DNA of 64,000 nucleotides from Acanthacorydalis orientalis (GCA_034766995.1 CM068318.1:37217956-37281955); one strand, 5' to 3'. Positions 43,908 through 54,605 are shown, numbered from the stretch's first letter. Numbers and translations: made by a program. Notes: a model not told the origin generated them from the letters alone.

Positions 43908-44058
43908 GTGGTGTTATAGCTTCATGACCCCCAGACAAATTTAAATTAGGGGGTCCCGTATACAATGCTGTATTATAGTAATGAGTTTATAAGATTGGTT
44001 TGGGCCCTCCCTGTTGGTGAAGGGCCAGAAATTGCTCTTTTGCCCATAGTATAACGTA
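43907..44058. other. GC-richer block of unknown origin
   Basis: Includes the hairpin GACCCCC...GGGGGTC (43925-43956) and GGGCCCTCCCTGTTGGTGAA. It is flanked by microsatellites on both sides and could be a short retroelement tail. No frame or terminal repeat identifies it. Confidence 0.35.
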
Positions 44059-44065
44059 ACACTGT

Positions 44066-44166
44066 GTATATGTAAGTATGTATGAATGTGTATGTATATG
44101 ATGTGTGTGTGTGTATATGTATATGATGTGTGTGTGTGTATATGTATGGGTGTGTATATATGTGTG

Positions 44167-44222
<56 letters not shown>
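44066..44222. repeat. (TG)n/(TA)n microsatellite
   Basis: Includes a repeated GTATATGTATATGATGTGTG block, then about 25 TA units. Confidence 0.95.
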
Positions 44223-44229
<7 letters not shown>

Positions 44230-44424
44230 AGATAAATATAAATTATAAATTAGTGTTCAATCGCTGTTATAATTAACAAAAAAAAAACTCCAGTAATATA
44301 ATTCTAGACCACATACTACTATACTTGAAGACTAGAATTAGTTTAACAGTTACGATTTTAATTAAAAACAATAATTGAATTTAACATAGTATATTATTTA
44401 TATACATATGTCTATCTATGTGCA

Positions 44425-44431
<7 letters not shown>

Positions 44432-44502
<71 letters not shown>
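44432..44502. repeat. (TA)n microsatellite
   Basis: About 35 TA units. Confidence 0.95.
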
Positions 44503-44508
<6 letters not shown>

Positions 44509-44509
<1 letters not shown>

Positions 44510-44602
44510 ATATTGTGCAGTATTTACCAACACATGTATTGCTAATAAATAATGATAGAATCGTAATTCTGTCAATAGATATACTACTACAAAACACTAT
44601 TT
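44509..44602 (+). repeat. Dispersed repeat shared with 58043-58131
   Basis: TTGTGCAGTATTTACCAACA, CTAATAAATAATGA and GAATCGTAATTCTGTCAATA occur in the same order at 58043. Both copies sit just right of a (TA)n tract. Confidence 0.85.
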
Positions 44603-45314
44603 TTAAATCACAACACATGAGCAATGTTTACCTGATATATATAGTAACAACTGTATCGAAATAAGACGCAAAACTTGAAATTTAAATGTAAATCCGTTGA
44701 GCAAATATTACGCAAAGTTGGTTCACAAACAAACTTCTGCATAAATTTCTCGATTTCTGTTTTTTATTTGCACGAAATACATTTTTAATTTAGAATATTA
44801 CACAAAAAAAAATCCACCAGTCATGTGTAACATCTATATCTGTCTATAAATAAACAAATATCTAAGATAATACAGTTTACATGTACATGAAAGCGTGTGA
44901 CAGTGAAGAAAAAATATTTTTTTAACATTAGATTGTTAACTGTATGAAATATTTTGCACTTACCTAGATAAATGTATGAAAGAAGGGTGAGAAAAAGAAC
45001 TAAATACGTGATTTCACTCATTTTTGTTGTTGTTAAGAGTCAAATGTACACAAGAACAGTCCTCTCACAGTTGTCAAAAAATAAATGACAGTCGAGTGCG
45101 ATTCGCAAAAAAAAAGTTATTTGCGCGTAAATTATGTTTTTTCTTATTAAAAAAAAAATATATATCAACAGTTGCAAACTGAACTGAGTTTCATTTATCG
45201 TTGATTTGTAGGAAATGTTTATTAGTTTCAGGCATACTTCAATATCGTGTACGTAGCGTATGAAACTGCAGGTAAACGATAGCGCGTCCTCCGCTATACT
45301 GAAGGTACGAAAAC

Positions 45315-45530
45315 AGCTGACTGTATAAAAGTAGAGTTGTGTGGTCGGTCGCAGCAGTCGTTTCTTACCGCCGCGCGCACTTCATTTACTTTAATCGTTG
45401 CCGAGTAAACAAAAACAGCGGGAACGTACGAACGGCGAACGAAGAAGACGCATTAAACTGCTCTAAGTACGAGCCGAAATTGTATTCTTACTAATCTCGG
45501 TACGATAATTACCGACAAAAATATTTCGAT
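45315..45530 (+). promoter_or_regulatory. Candidate host promoter and 5' leader
   Basis: CAGCTG (45315-45320) is followed by TATAAAA at 45324-45330, and a CAGTC initiator whose A is at 45356, placing the TATA box at about -32 relative to it, the normal arthropod spacing. Downstream (45343-45530) is the most CpG-rich non-transposon DNA in the window, including CCGCCGCGCGCAC and GCGGGAACGTACGAACGGCG. GT-containing donor-like sites lie at about 45467 (TAAGTACGAG) and 45499 (CGGTACGATA). No coding exon follows in the window, so the gene may continue through a large intron or the leader may be non-coding. Confidence 0.4.
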
Positions 45531-45847
45531 TCTTCTCGGCACGTTTTCATTCCGATGTTGATTTCAGTTCCACCATCATCGCCAACACCATCTGACACGT
45601 AATCACTGAACTGACTGAACTGCACATGACGTAATTGTAGTTGTGGCTGCCGATACAAGTGAACGCATGAGCTTATAATTTATATTTGTACGTTTATTTG
45701 CGACCAGTGCCAGAACCGAACTCGGGATTTTATTTACAAGAATTATATTTCCTATTCGGCATATCGATTCAATGTACACTAATAAGCCACACATATTTCA
45801 TTAGAAAATAGAACAGCACGTTACAACGATACAGTTCTGTCGATATA
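45531..45847. other. Stretch downstream of candidate promoter
   Basis: Moderately GC-rich to about 45660, then AT-rich. No open frame with recognisable content. Confidence 0.35.
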
Positions 45848-46227
45848 CACTGGCCAGCAAAAGCATTCAAACAGTTGACAATTTTAAACAAAATATTAAT
45901 TTTATCTTTAAATTAAAGGCGTTGTTTTAGAATTTTCACTATTTTGTTTTACTTAAACCTGTTATGTTTCACTTATAATTACATATTTAATTTTCATTAA
46001 TACACATTTCCAGGAAACTAAAAAAATATGCAACGCAAGAGTATTCAAACAACTGATAACTAACCATCAAAATTTAATGTAGTTTTTAAATTAATATTTT
46101 GTAGGGTTTCCATTTAACATCAATTATATCTAGAAGACGTTTTAGCATAGATTTAATTAAATTTTGTGTTTGTTCGAGCGTTATTTTGCTCTATTCTTGC
46201 AAAAATATCCTCTTTAGCTGTTCTTTA

Positions 46228-46588
46228 TTAGAAAATTAATTATAAAACATCATGAAGAAAATGAAAGACCAAGCGAAGTTGATGAGATTGAGAGAAGAAG
46301 TCGTCATACTGTTTATAGTATAATTAAGCGTTATAAGACGGAAAAAAAATTAAAAAATAAAATTCGTAACGGTCGACCAACGAAAACAACATTCAAACAA
46401 TAAATAAAAATTCGGCATGAAGTGAACCAAAATCCCAGGATTAGTGCTACAAAGCTAGCTGTAGTTATCAATAGCACAAGTAACAATTGTGTCAACGCCG
46501 ATACAATAAGAAGAGCGATTTACCGAGCCGGATATCGAGTTCGAGTTGCTAGAAAAAAACCTGGATTAAGTGAATCAAATAGGAATCA
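46228..46588 (+). pseudogene. Tc1-like transposase N-terminal half
   Basis: The frame reads IIKHHEENERPSEVDEIERR, HTVYSIIKRYKTEKKLKNK (first paired-type helix-turn-helix), RNGRPTKTTF (GRPR-like AT-hook linker) and a stop. It continues NPRISATKLAVVINSTSN, VNADTIRRAIYRAGYRVR (second helix-turn-helix) and VARKKPGLSESNRNHM. This is the bipartite DNA-binding region of a Tc1-family transposase. The DD34E catalytic domain is missing; at ACATGGAT the sequence becomes mariner in another frame. Confidence 0.85.
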
Positions 46589-47124
46589 CATGGATTCACC
46601 ACTACACACCTGAATCGAATCAACTGTCAAAGCAGTAGACAATGATTGGTGAAAGTGCACCGAAGAAGGCGAAGACCGTTTTGTCGGCTGGGAAGGTGAT
46701 GGTCACTGTTTTTTTGGGATTCCCAAGGAATCATCCTGATCGATTACTTAACGAAAGAAAAAATGATAACAGGAGCCTATTATGTAACATTATTGGACCG
46801 TTTTAAAAAAGAGTTGAAACAAAAACGGTCAAGATTGGCGCACAAAAAAGTGTTCTTTCACCAGGACAACCAGGACAGTCTCACAAAAAGACCTTCACAA
46901 TGGCAAAATTTAACGAATCACGCTTCGAATTGATTTCTCATCCACCATATTCTCCGAATTTGCTCCCGTGCGACTTCTTCCTCTTCCCAAACTTGAAAAT
47001 TTGTTTCGGTGGAGAGAAATTCTCGTCAAATGAGGATGTCATCACTTCCTCGAATCCGTATTTTGCAGACTCGCTGGACCAAATGTATCACCTCACCCTC
47101 AATGGAGACTATGTTGAGAAATAA
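46585..47124 (+). pseudogene. Mariner transposase catalytic domain in chimera
   Basis: In the mariner frame: TWIHHYTPESNQLSKQ and a stop (the D-E of DETW is replaced by Tc1 sequence, so the first catalytic aspartate is lost), VMVTVF, GIPRNHPDRLL in a shifted frame, FHQDNQDSLTKR near 46855 (second motif duplicated and shifted), MAKFNESRFELISHPPYS, NLLPCDFFLFPNLK (third aspartate) and YHLTLNGDYVEK to a stop at 47122-47124. As at 8242, the HRW..C region is deleted before the end. Non-functional. Confidence 0.85.
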
Positions 47125-47191
47125 AATCGATTTTTTCAAAAAAACGGTGTTTAAGTTTCGTTTTTTTATCATACTTATCAAACGACCCTCG

Positions 47192-48195
47192 TATTCTACA
47201 TTTTTGATAAGAAAAATTGAGTGCAAGTTTGTCAAGAATTGTTCAAATCACTAAATTTATAACACAATAGTGTAAAAATAAAACCTTTTTTGTTGATATT
47301 ATTACTTTTACAAATATTTTGCTGAGCTAACTCTTAACTCTAAAGAGGATGGAGCAAGAAAACTGAAAATTAGGTCTCGGCATAAACTACAATAAAATGT
47401 ATAAGATGTTTAATTCATTCCTTTTTCTGAGAAACAAGAAAAGTTGTTAAAAAGTTACAATTTACCATTTAATATCATTTAAATCAGCTTATTTAGAAGG
47501 GAAGATCATTTAAGTGTAATTTATATTATAAGAATCAAAAACAAACAATGATAATTTGAAACAAATACAATTATTTTATATTGACTAAAATATGAATCTT
47601 GAATATTAAAATAATTCATCAACTTCATGCGACAAAGATAAATATGAAAAGATATGTCAGGAATAATAATAAATAAAGAAAGTGTTGGATGGATTAAAAA
47701 AATAAACAGAAATTACAAACATCATAAAAATAATTAACAAATAACTAAAATTAAAGATTGTATAAATATAATAAAAATAGTTTGAAATATAAACAAGCGA
47801 AATATATTACAATTTAAGAAGATTTATGGATTGACAACAGAAATTATTAACTGGACACAATAAATCTAAAAAGACCCAACGAAAAGTTAATGAATAGAGG
47901 ATATAAGGGAATTAAGAGCTTAAGTAGAAAATCGATTGGAAAAATAGGTATTAGATCCTTGTAATTAAAATAATTTGGAAAAGTTCTTCATCCAAGTATG
48001 TGGAGCCAAGTTCAAAGCTGTTGTTTTTTAATGATGAGGATAATTGATATGAGATATATAAATTAATTATTTGGTATTCATTCCAATTATGTAATGTATT
48101 GTATTCAAATAAATATCCTAAATGTAACAAAATTCGATATCATTAAATCTAATATAAATTTATATTCAATATATACAAACAAGCAATACAAAAAG
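47192..48195. other. AT-rich stretch, possible decayed LINE
   Basis: No frame is convincing. The right part (from about 47880) leads into an RTE-like C-terminus and may be its decayed upstream sequence. Confidence 0.35.
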
Positions 48196-48310
48196 ATTAA
48201 GAAAGAGACCAATGAACAGGTGAAATAACGAAATTAAAGAAATTATTGGATCAGTGGAAAAAGAGACATTCAATTGTACAAAATGGAAAATCATGGAGGA
48301 GGCCTTTAGC
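48196..48310 (+). pseudogene. RTE-like LINE C-terminus, copy 2
   Basis: The frame reads KRLRKRPMNR, a stop, NNEIKEIIGSVEKETFNCTK and WKIMEEAF. KRLR.RP..RW..EI..I.G.. followed by TKWK.MEEAF is the standard C-terminal stretch of RTE-like reverse transcriptase ORFs. The tail QQW.DRG and TGA repeat seen in the copy at 49199 are deleted: after GAGGCCTTTAGCC the sequence jumps to the shared flank. Confidence 0.7.
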
Positions 48311-48403
48311 CTTCATTTTTTCATTTTAAAATGAATTCGGCTCTGCTATAGAATGGCGGTATGGCGATAGAAAACAAACTATACATGAATGATTATTTAA
48401 CAA

Positions 48404-48405
<2 letters not shown>
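48311..48405 (+). repeat. Unit-1 flank, duplicated at 49402-49497
   Basis: CATTTTTTCATTTTAAAATG, AATTCGGCTCTGCTATAGAA and AAACAAACTATACATGAATG match the second copy with few differences, and both run into (TA)n. Confidence 0.9.

Positions 48406-48459
<54 letters not shown>
48406..48459. repeat. (TA)n microsatellite
   Basis: About 27 TA units. Confidence 0.95.
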
Positions 48460-48462
<3 letters not shown>

Positions 48463-48478
48463 AAGTATACATATGTAA

Positions 48479-49041
48479 CACAATACAGTTCTCAAAAACA
48501 AATCGTCAATGCGTATTTTGCAGATTCGCTGGACAAAGTGTATCATCTCACTCTCAATGGAGGCTATGTTGAGAAATAAAATAAAATTTTATAAAACGGT
48601 GTTTAAACTGCTTTTTTACCATACTTATCAAACGAACCACGTATATATATATATATATGTATATATATACTAAAATTATTATCAGTGAAATAAAAAAAAT
48701 ATTTTTAAATAAAATCGAAAAACCATCGCCTCAGAAGTACAACATCGAATTCCGAAATTGAATATAAGAAAAAGGTGTCCTGAACTTATACTTTTTTATC
48801 GATATCTTTTGAAGATTTTCAGAGCTATGTTTATATATCAGAATTGTGGGAGACTGCTGAATTGGGCAGCTCTAGACTTAAGGAAGCGAATATATCCGTC
48901 CTGGATTTAAGAAAAATGTTTTTTTATATAATTTCATATATTTAACACAGAGTACCATAACTAACATTGGGGTCTACTATTATATGTTTTTCTTTGAGAA
49001 AAGAAATAAATGAAAAGGTCGAACAATGTAGAAAAAAGCAC
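48479..49041 (+). repeat. Segmental duplication unit 1 (pairs with 51143-51731)
   Basis: About 560 bp starting CACAATACAGTTCTCAAAAA. It includes a mariner 3' terminus (48502-48641), a short (TA)n, and about 370 bp of unique-looking sequence ending GAAAAAAGCACTATATA. By eye it is roughly 90-95 percent identical to 51143-51731. Confidence 0.92.
48502..48641 (+). mobile_element. Mariner 3' terminal fragment
   Basis: GCGTATTTTGCAGATTCGCT codes AYFADSLDKVYHL and TLNGGYVEK, then the 3' end ...ACTTATCAAACGAACCACG and TA. Only the last about 140 bp of a GAGGGTCGTTTGATAAGT-family mariner remain. Confidence 0.88.
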
Positions 49042-49073
<32 letters not shown>

Positions 49074-49107
49074 TGTATATATATATATATATATATATAC
49101 ATATATG

Positions 49108-49196
<89 letters not shown>
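49042..49196. repeat. Long (TA)n microsatellite
   Basis: About 155 bases of TA with CA and GTA interruptions, lying at the boundary between the two duplicated units. Confidence 0.95.
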
Positions 49197-49197
<1 letters not shown>

Positions 49198-49198
49198 A

Positions 49199-49284
49199 GA
49201 GACATTCAATCGTACAAAATGGAAAATCATGAGGAGGCCTTTATCCAGCAGTGGATGGACAGAGGTTGATGATGATGTTATTAT

Positions 49285-49285
<1 letters not shown>
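49199..49285 (+). pseudogene. RTE-like LINE C-terminus, copy 3
   Basis: GAGACATTCAATCGTACAAAATGG begins the shared part. The frame gives NRTKWKIM, then after a one-base loss [12 protein letters not shown] and TGA, followed by TGATGATGATGTTATTATT and (TA)n. Same terminus as at 39912. Confidence 0.75.

Positions 49286-49366
<81 letters not shown>
49286..49366. repeat. (TA)n(GA)n(GAAA)n microsatellite
   Basis: TA tract, then GA with GAAA units. Confidence 0.95.
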
Positions 49367-49401
49367 AATTTATCAACGCATACATCACACTTTATAATTG
49401 G

Positions 49402-49494
49402 TTCATTTTTTCATTTTAAAATGAATTCGGCTCTGCTACAGAATGGCAGTATGACTATAGAAAACAAACTATACATGAATGATTATTTAACAAG

Positions 49495-49497
<3 letters not shown>
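49402..49497 (+). repeat. Unit-2 flank, duplicate of 48311-48405
   Basis: Same string order as at 48311, differing at a handful of positions (for example CTACAGAATGGCAGTATGAC versus CTATAGAATGGCGGTATGGC). Confidence 0.9.

Positions 49498-49527
<30 letters not shown>
49498..49527. repeat. (TA)n microsatellite
   Basis: About 14 TA units. Confidence 0.9.
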
Positions 49528-49529
<2 letters not shown>

Positions 49530-50121
49530 TGCATACATATGTATTTATGTTTAAATGCCATATGTGCTAATTTAACCGAGACGGTACCGGTTTTATATCC
49601 TTGTTCCGGTATCCTGAAAGGCTAATGAAAACATCACATTTGTACCGGTTTTTGTCCGTAATGCAATAAAATATGTGGCATTGCAAACAACTATTTAAAA
49701 AACTATATACACCAACGAACAATCATGACATGTGAATGAATATTTATTACAGTATATATCAAGTCGGTCCGTATGTAATGTCTGTTTTACATATTAATTG
49801 ATAAAAAAATATATAATTATACGTAATTAATGTTAGTCAAGTATGTATATATTTTCGTGCATTTTCTATAAATTTAGAACATGATTTAATAGGAAGTCTG
49901 TTTCCGTATTTGTACATTGAAAGAGGTGCGAATTAAAAAATAAGTAAATTCAATTTAGACATTATATTTTTTGACTACACTAGTATTTTAAGAAATTACA
50001 TGTATGAAACTATAATGTTTTTCGCCTTCAGTTTAGATATGAACTTTGCTGATTGAAATTCTTGATTGATTTAACCAATAATCAAGTGTTTACATTATCT
50101 TTCGTTATATATATATATATA
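49528..50121. other. Stretch without recognised genes
   Basis: Contains ACCGAGACGGTACCGGTTTT and other AT-rich sequence; nothing recognised. Ends in a short (TA)n at the mariner's left end. Confidence 0.45.
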
Positions 50122-50911
50122 CGTGGATCGTTAGATAAGTTTATATGATGTGGTGCCCCATTCATTTAGTAACGTCACGGCTATCAAGTGTCACTTTTCA
50201 AACTATCATAGGCGAAATTACAACCAGAAGCGATGCGTTTTCACGTTCTACAGATGTTTGAAGTGAGCATTGTAGAAGTTGAATGGAAAATAACGAGCAG
50301 ACCTTTTTATGTCGATTCGTTACAGTGGATGAAACATGGATCCACCACTCCACACCTGATTCGAAGCAGCAGTCAAAGCAGAAGATAATGACTGGTGAAA
50401 GTGCACGAAGACCATTTTGTCAGCTGGGAAAGTGATGGCCACTGTTTTTGCGATTTCCAAGGAATCATCCTGATCGACTACTTATCGAAGGGAAAAACGA
50501 TAACAGGAGTATATTATGCAATATTATTGAACTGTTTGAAACAAGGGCTGAAACAAAAACTGACAATATTAGTGAACCAGAAAGTGCTCCTTCACCGGGA
50601 CAAAGCGCCGTCCCACAAATCGACCGTCGCAATGGAAAATTTGCACGAATCGGGCTTCGAATTGATTCCTCATCCGCCCTATTCTCCTGACTTGGCTCCG
50701 TGCGACTTCTTCCTCTTTCGAAACTTGAGAATTCGGTTCGGTGGAAAGAAATTCTCGTCGAACGAGGATGTCATCGTCGCCATCATTGCGCACTTTGCAG
50801 ACTCGCTGGACCCAGTGTATAACCTTCAATGGAGACTATGTTGAGAAATAAAATCGAGTTTTTCTAAAAAACGGTGTTTAACTTTTTTCCATACTTATCA
50901 AATGATCCATG
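50122..50911 (+). mobile_element. Mariner, 790-bp deletion form
   Basis: TA at 50120-50121 and 50912-50913 flank the ends CGTGGATCGTTAGATAAGT and ACTTATCAAATGATCCATG. The N-terminal deletion is the same as in the 8242 and 59588 elements. The right flank (50914-51000) is shared with 9076-9165. Confidence 0.92.
50313..50851 (+). pseudogene. Mariner transposase catalytic domain
   Basis: RFVTVDETWIHHSTPDSKQQ (first aspartate) lies at about 50313-50380, with a stop and a frame change near 50405. From there a long frame gives VMATVF, FQGIILIDYLSKGKTITG, LLHRDKAPSHKSTVAM (second aspartate, about 50598), ELIPHPPYSPDLAPCDFFLF (third aspartate, about 50660-50720), SSNEDVIVAII and HFADSLDPVYN. A shift near 50825 precedes GDYVEK and TAA at 50849-50851. 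This copy has the most intact catalytic frame of its family here, but lacks the DNA-binding domain. Confidence 0.9.
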
Positions 50912-50913
50912 TA

Positions 50914-51000
50914 TTAAACGGACAAATAAACACAAATAGCAATCCGTTATTTTATACGCTAAAATTATAAACCACACTATTCTGCAAACGTGTTAAATAT
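50914..51000 (+). repeat. Mariner right flank shared with 9076-9165
   Basis: GGACAAATAAACACAAATAG and TAAAATTATAAACCACACTA match the sequence right of the 8242-9073 mariner. Confidence 0.8.
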
Positions 51001-51163
51001 AAGCAGGACTATTTAGTTTTTGAAAATTTTCCAGATGGACAATTTTCAACACTACACTACACACACATATATACACATACACAATCACACACAAAGCCAT
51101 TCAGGCAAAACTCTCACTAGTTTAGGGACCGGACGCACACATCACAATACAGTTCTCAAAAAC

Positions 51164-51305
51164 AAATCGTCAATGCGTATTTTGCAGATTCGCTGGACCA
51201 AGTGTATCATCTCACTCTCAATGGAGACTATGTTGAGAAATAAAATAAAATTTTTATAAAACGATGTTTAAATTGCTTTTTTACCATACTTATCAAACGA
51301 CCCAC

Positions 51306-51306
<1 letters not shown>
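51164..51306 (+). mobile_element. Mariner 3' terminal fragment, duplicate
   Basis: Same fragment as 48502-48641, ending ...ACTTATCAAACGACCCACG with TA. Its final motif GACCCACG is less mutated than in unit 1 (GAACCACG). Confidence 0.88.

Positions 51307-51354
<48 letters not shown>
51307..51354. repeat. (TA)n microsatellite
   Basis: About 23 TA units starting at the mariner TA target site. The equivalent tract in unit 1 is shorter and interrupted. Confidence 0.95.
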
Positions 51355-51355
<1 letters not shown>

Positions 51356-51746
51356 TAAAACTATAGCAATGAAATTAAAAAAAATATTTTTAATTAAAAT
51401 CAAAAAACCATCGTCTTAGAAATACAACATCGAATTCAGAAATTGAATATAAGAAAAAGGGGTCCTGAACTTATACTTTTTTATCGACATCTTTTGGAGA
51501 TTTTCATAGCTATGGTTATATATCAGAATTGTGTGAGACTGCTGAATTGGGGAGCTCCAGACTTAAGGAAGCGAATATATCCGTCTAGGAAGGTTGGATT
51601 TAAGAAAAATCTTTTTATAATTTCATATATTTAACACAGAGTATCATAACTAACATTGGGGTCTATTATTATATGTTTTTCTTTGAGCAAAGAAGCAAAT
51701 GAAAAGATCGAACAATTTAGAAAAAAACACTATATATATATATATC

Positions 51747-53395
51747 TCAAAAATTGGGAAAGTATATAATTAAAATCTGAATGTTTTCCTCTTTTTATTA
51801 TTTTCATTTCTTTTATTAAATTGATTGTAGATTAAACAGCTAAAGTATTTTTTGTAATAGTTTTGACGGTATACCTACAGTCAAAATTCAATAAAAAAAT
51901 TTACATATACATTAATGCATCACTGCTATATAAAAGTACAAAATAATTTTGCAACGCATACCTAATTTTACCTGAATAAACATAACGCAATTTCGTCAAT
52001 GCAAAAAATGAATACTGCGTATAAGACAACCAAAATGTGGACATGTGTAAAGTACACAGGCATAATTTTACTTCAGCTAATCCAATTATCGATTTTTAAC
52101 TTATCGATATTTTTATTTTCTACCTATTAAGTTTTATGAAACATTTTCAGTATATTTTTTTAATGATGAAATGTAGAAAAATAATAATTTATATTTAAAA
52201 ATACATATAGTAAAACTGTCCCATCGATATATCTCAAATGTGTTACAGAAATGTCACTTGATATTAGTATAGTTTGTGTAATAATAAATAATTTAATAAC
52301 TTTTTACATCCGTTCAGAAATTGACAAATTTAATTAACAAGAAAAGTTCGTTTAGATGTAAAGTCTGTTTGAATTATCACAAGGAATTTCAACAAAATAT
52401 TTTTCAATCAAATAAAACCAAGAGATGAGATTTAAACAATTATTGCACCCTTTGAGTATTATTTGAAAGGACCGGATTACTGAAATTTTGACTAATATCA
52501 AGAAACAAGTTTGTATTACTCTAAAAACAATAAATACTCTTCTTCTATTTTTGATCTTCTAGTTTTGTAAAAAATTTTACTGCTAATTATAATTGAGAAT
52601 TTGAAAAAGCATTGTTAAAAATGTTCAACCAGAAAATGCGTCCAACCATTTTGAATATAAAACCTAATATACAAATATTATATCCAAAATGATATGTAAT
52701 ATAAATTAAATGTTATGCATTTTTGAATCAAGCCTTATATAGATGCTGCCAGTCTTTTTTATTTCACTCAGTATGCCTTTAAAATAATATCATTTTCTGT
52801 ATATGTTTATACATGAAAAATATTAAAAAAACACAAATACATAATGACTAAAAAAAAATAAAACTTAGATAATCAGAAATATTTTACCGTTATTTTTTCT
52901 AGTATCATCTAATAAAAACGGAATATCTTATGTATTGAGACAGAGACAAATTCTAAGCAACTAGAATACATATTTATTAAATCTGTATATATAATACAAT
53001 ATAAATTCACTCTCATAAATGAATTTTTCACACCGTCATACACCATAAACACTTATTCTAATCAAAGATATTTAATAATTGATTGATCGTTTTTGATTCT
53101 TGTTTATGAATACTTTTATAGCGATACTATTATCATCAGAGCCTTGAAGTGTTGAAAAATTAGATTAAATAATAGATAACATAGAAAGTGAATTAGAAAA
53201 AAACATCAGAATAATTGGAAAATACAAATCGACTTGTTTCTGAAATAACCCCTAGATATTAGGTATTTATGGTACACTGGACAACAAAATTAATTTTTTT
53301 TTTTGCACATGAGAGAAATACCTGATCCTAATAGCACTTCTCAGACTGAATTCAAATATGTAAGTATTTTTTCTCCATCACCCACGGTTTTCTTG
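51747..53395. other. AT-rich stretch with one degenerate repeat
   Basis: Bases about 52990-53140 (ATTCACTCTCATAAATGAAT, TTGATCGTTTTTGATTCTTG, TAGCGATACTATTATCATCA) belong to the dispersed repeat seen at 1070 and 61640. Nothing else recognised. Confidence 0.5.
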
Positions 53396-54605
53396 TGACA
53401 CCCAGATTAAGTGTGAAAGAAATGTGTATATTTACATACGAGTACATACATGACACTACTCAACTTATTTAAAATGTGTGACTTGTTAATTTTCTTGTGT
53501 GTTTGACATCTGGAACATCCCTCTTCAGCGTCCAACAGTAACCAGCAAGCATTCTTGAACTCCACTGTCCCTAATACCTCTTTTCCATGGCAAACTACCC
53601 GTGTTCGTCACTGACGGAGGCAAGATTGTTAGGGAATAAATACAGGTATGTGTTTAAGAAATCCATTTGGAGGGACATATTACATCCCATATCTTTATAC
53701 AACTGTAATAGTTCACCAACGATCTCACGGTAGTTCAGAGACTTACGATTTGCTGAAAAAAAATTGTATAACATTTTTCAATGACCTCCACGCTGATTTT
53801 TCAACTTGGCTTAACAGATCTTCGAGTTTTGCATCTCCAATCAAAGTTCTTATTTAGGAACCTATAAAAACTCCTTCTTTGATTTTAGTATCACTTACAC
53901 GAGGAAAGTTTTCTTTCAAATAATGAAACGCAACACCATTTTTATCCATCGCCTTGACAAAGTTTTCGAAAAGCATTAACTTTATATGAAGTGGAGGTAA
54001 AAGTATCATGTCAGAGTTGACTAGTGAAGGATGTACAACATTTTTCTGTCCAGGCGTAAGTGATTCATGTTTTACTGATTCCTTATTGATGTAATGATTT
54101 GTCTTGTCCCTGCTGTTTCATTCGCACAAGAAACAACAAAATTTAGTATATCCGAGCTGCAAATCCATTAAAAACGCAACGACTTTTAAATCACAACATA
54201 TAGTCCAATAATACTTTCCATACTGATTTTTTCCCAACAGATTTTGTCATATTTTTATATGTTTCCTGCATGTTAATTGCATAAGCTAACGGCACAAAAA
54301 GAAATTTATTCCTATTATTCAAAAATACACCCTTCAAACTAGTTTTCTAAGTGTCAATAAGCAATCTCCACCCTGTCGTTTTATGTTCATGATCAAGTAC
54401 ATCCATCACAGTGCAAATATTGTTACAATACACTAAATCATTTTCTACAGAATAGAAATCTTGAAACTATTCCCGGCGGTTACGAAAGAAACACATTTTG
54501 GTGTCATTCTGAAGGAATTCCAGCGTTTCAGTCTAAAACACAAGTTCGGCCTGTTTTTTGGATAAATTTAAATCCCGAAAAAGGTCGTTGGTCAGTTGTA
54601 CCCAC
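53396..54605 (-). pseudogene. Decayed multicopy arthropod ORF (transposon-like, function unknown)
   Basis: The minus strand gives, in pieces from high to low coordinate: LTNDLFRDLNLSKKQAELVF, LQNDTKMCFFRNRRE, NDLVYCNNICTVMDVLDHEH, TGWRLLIDT then KTSLKGVFLNNRNKFLFVPL, AYAINMQETYKNM, YTKFCCFLCE-like remnants, LTPGQKNVVHPSLVNSDMIL, LPPLHIKLMLFENFVKAMDK, GVAFHYLKENFPRVSDTKIK, YREIVGELLQLYK, and near 53560-53680 NNLASVSDEHG and RMLAGYCWTLKRDVPD. This motif order resembles an uncharacterised ORF repeated in many ant, aphid and spider genomes. I cannot assign a biochemical role; the high copy number elsewhere suggests transposon origin. At least ten stops and frameshifts. Confidence 0.6.

Larger units (their letters stand above)
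45848..47191 (+). mobile_element. Tc1-mariner chimeric element
   Basis: The left end CACTGGCCAGCAAAAGCATT follows TA and is Tc1-type, with a second copy of the motif (GCAAGAGTATTCAAACAACT) about 180 bp inside, an IR/DR-like layout. The right end ...TTATCAAACGACCCTCG before TA is the mariner end of the GAGGGTCGTTTGATAAGT family. The switch occurs at about 46585-46592. Different ends mean the unit should not be mobile by itself, yet the same junction recurs at 59890. Confidence 0.85.
51143..51731 (+). repeat. Segmental duplication unit 2 (pairs with 48479-49041)
   Basis: About 590 bp, from CACAATACAGTTCTCAAAAA through the mariner 3' fragment (51164-51306), a (TA)n longer than in unit 1, and the block ending AGAAAAAAACACTATATA. 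The interior (TCAGAATTGTG, CTGAATTGGG, CTTAAGGAAGCGAATATATC) matches unit 1. Confidence 0.92.
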
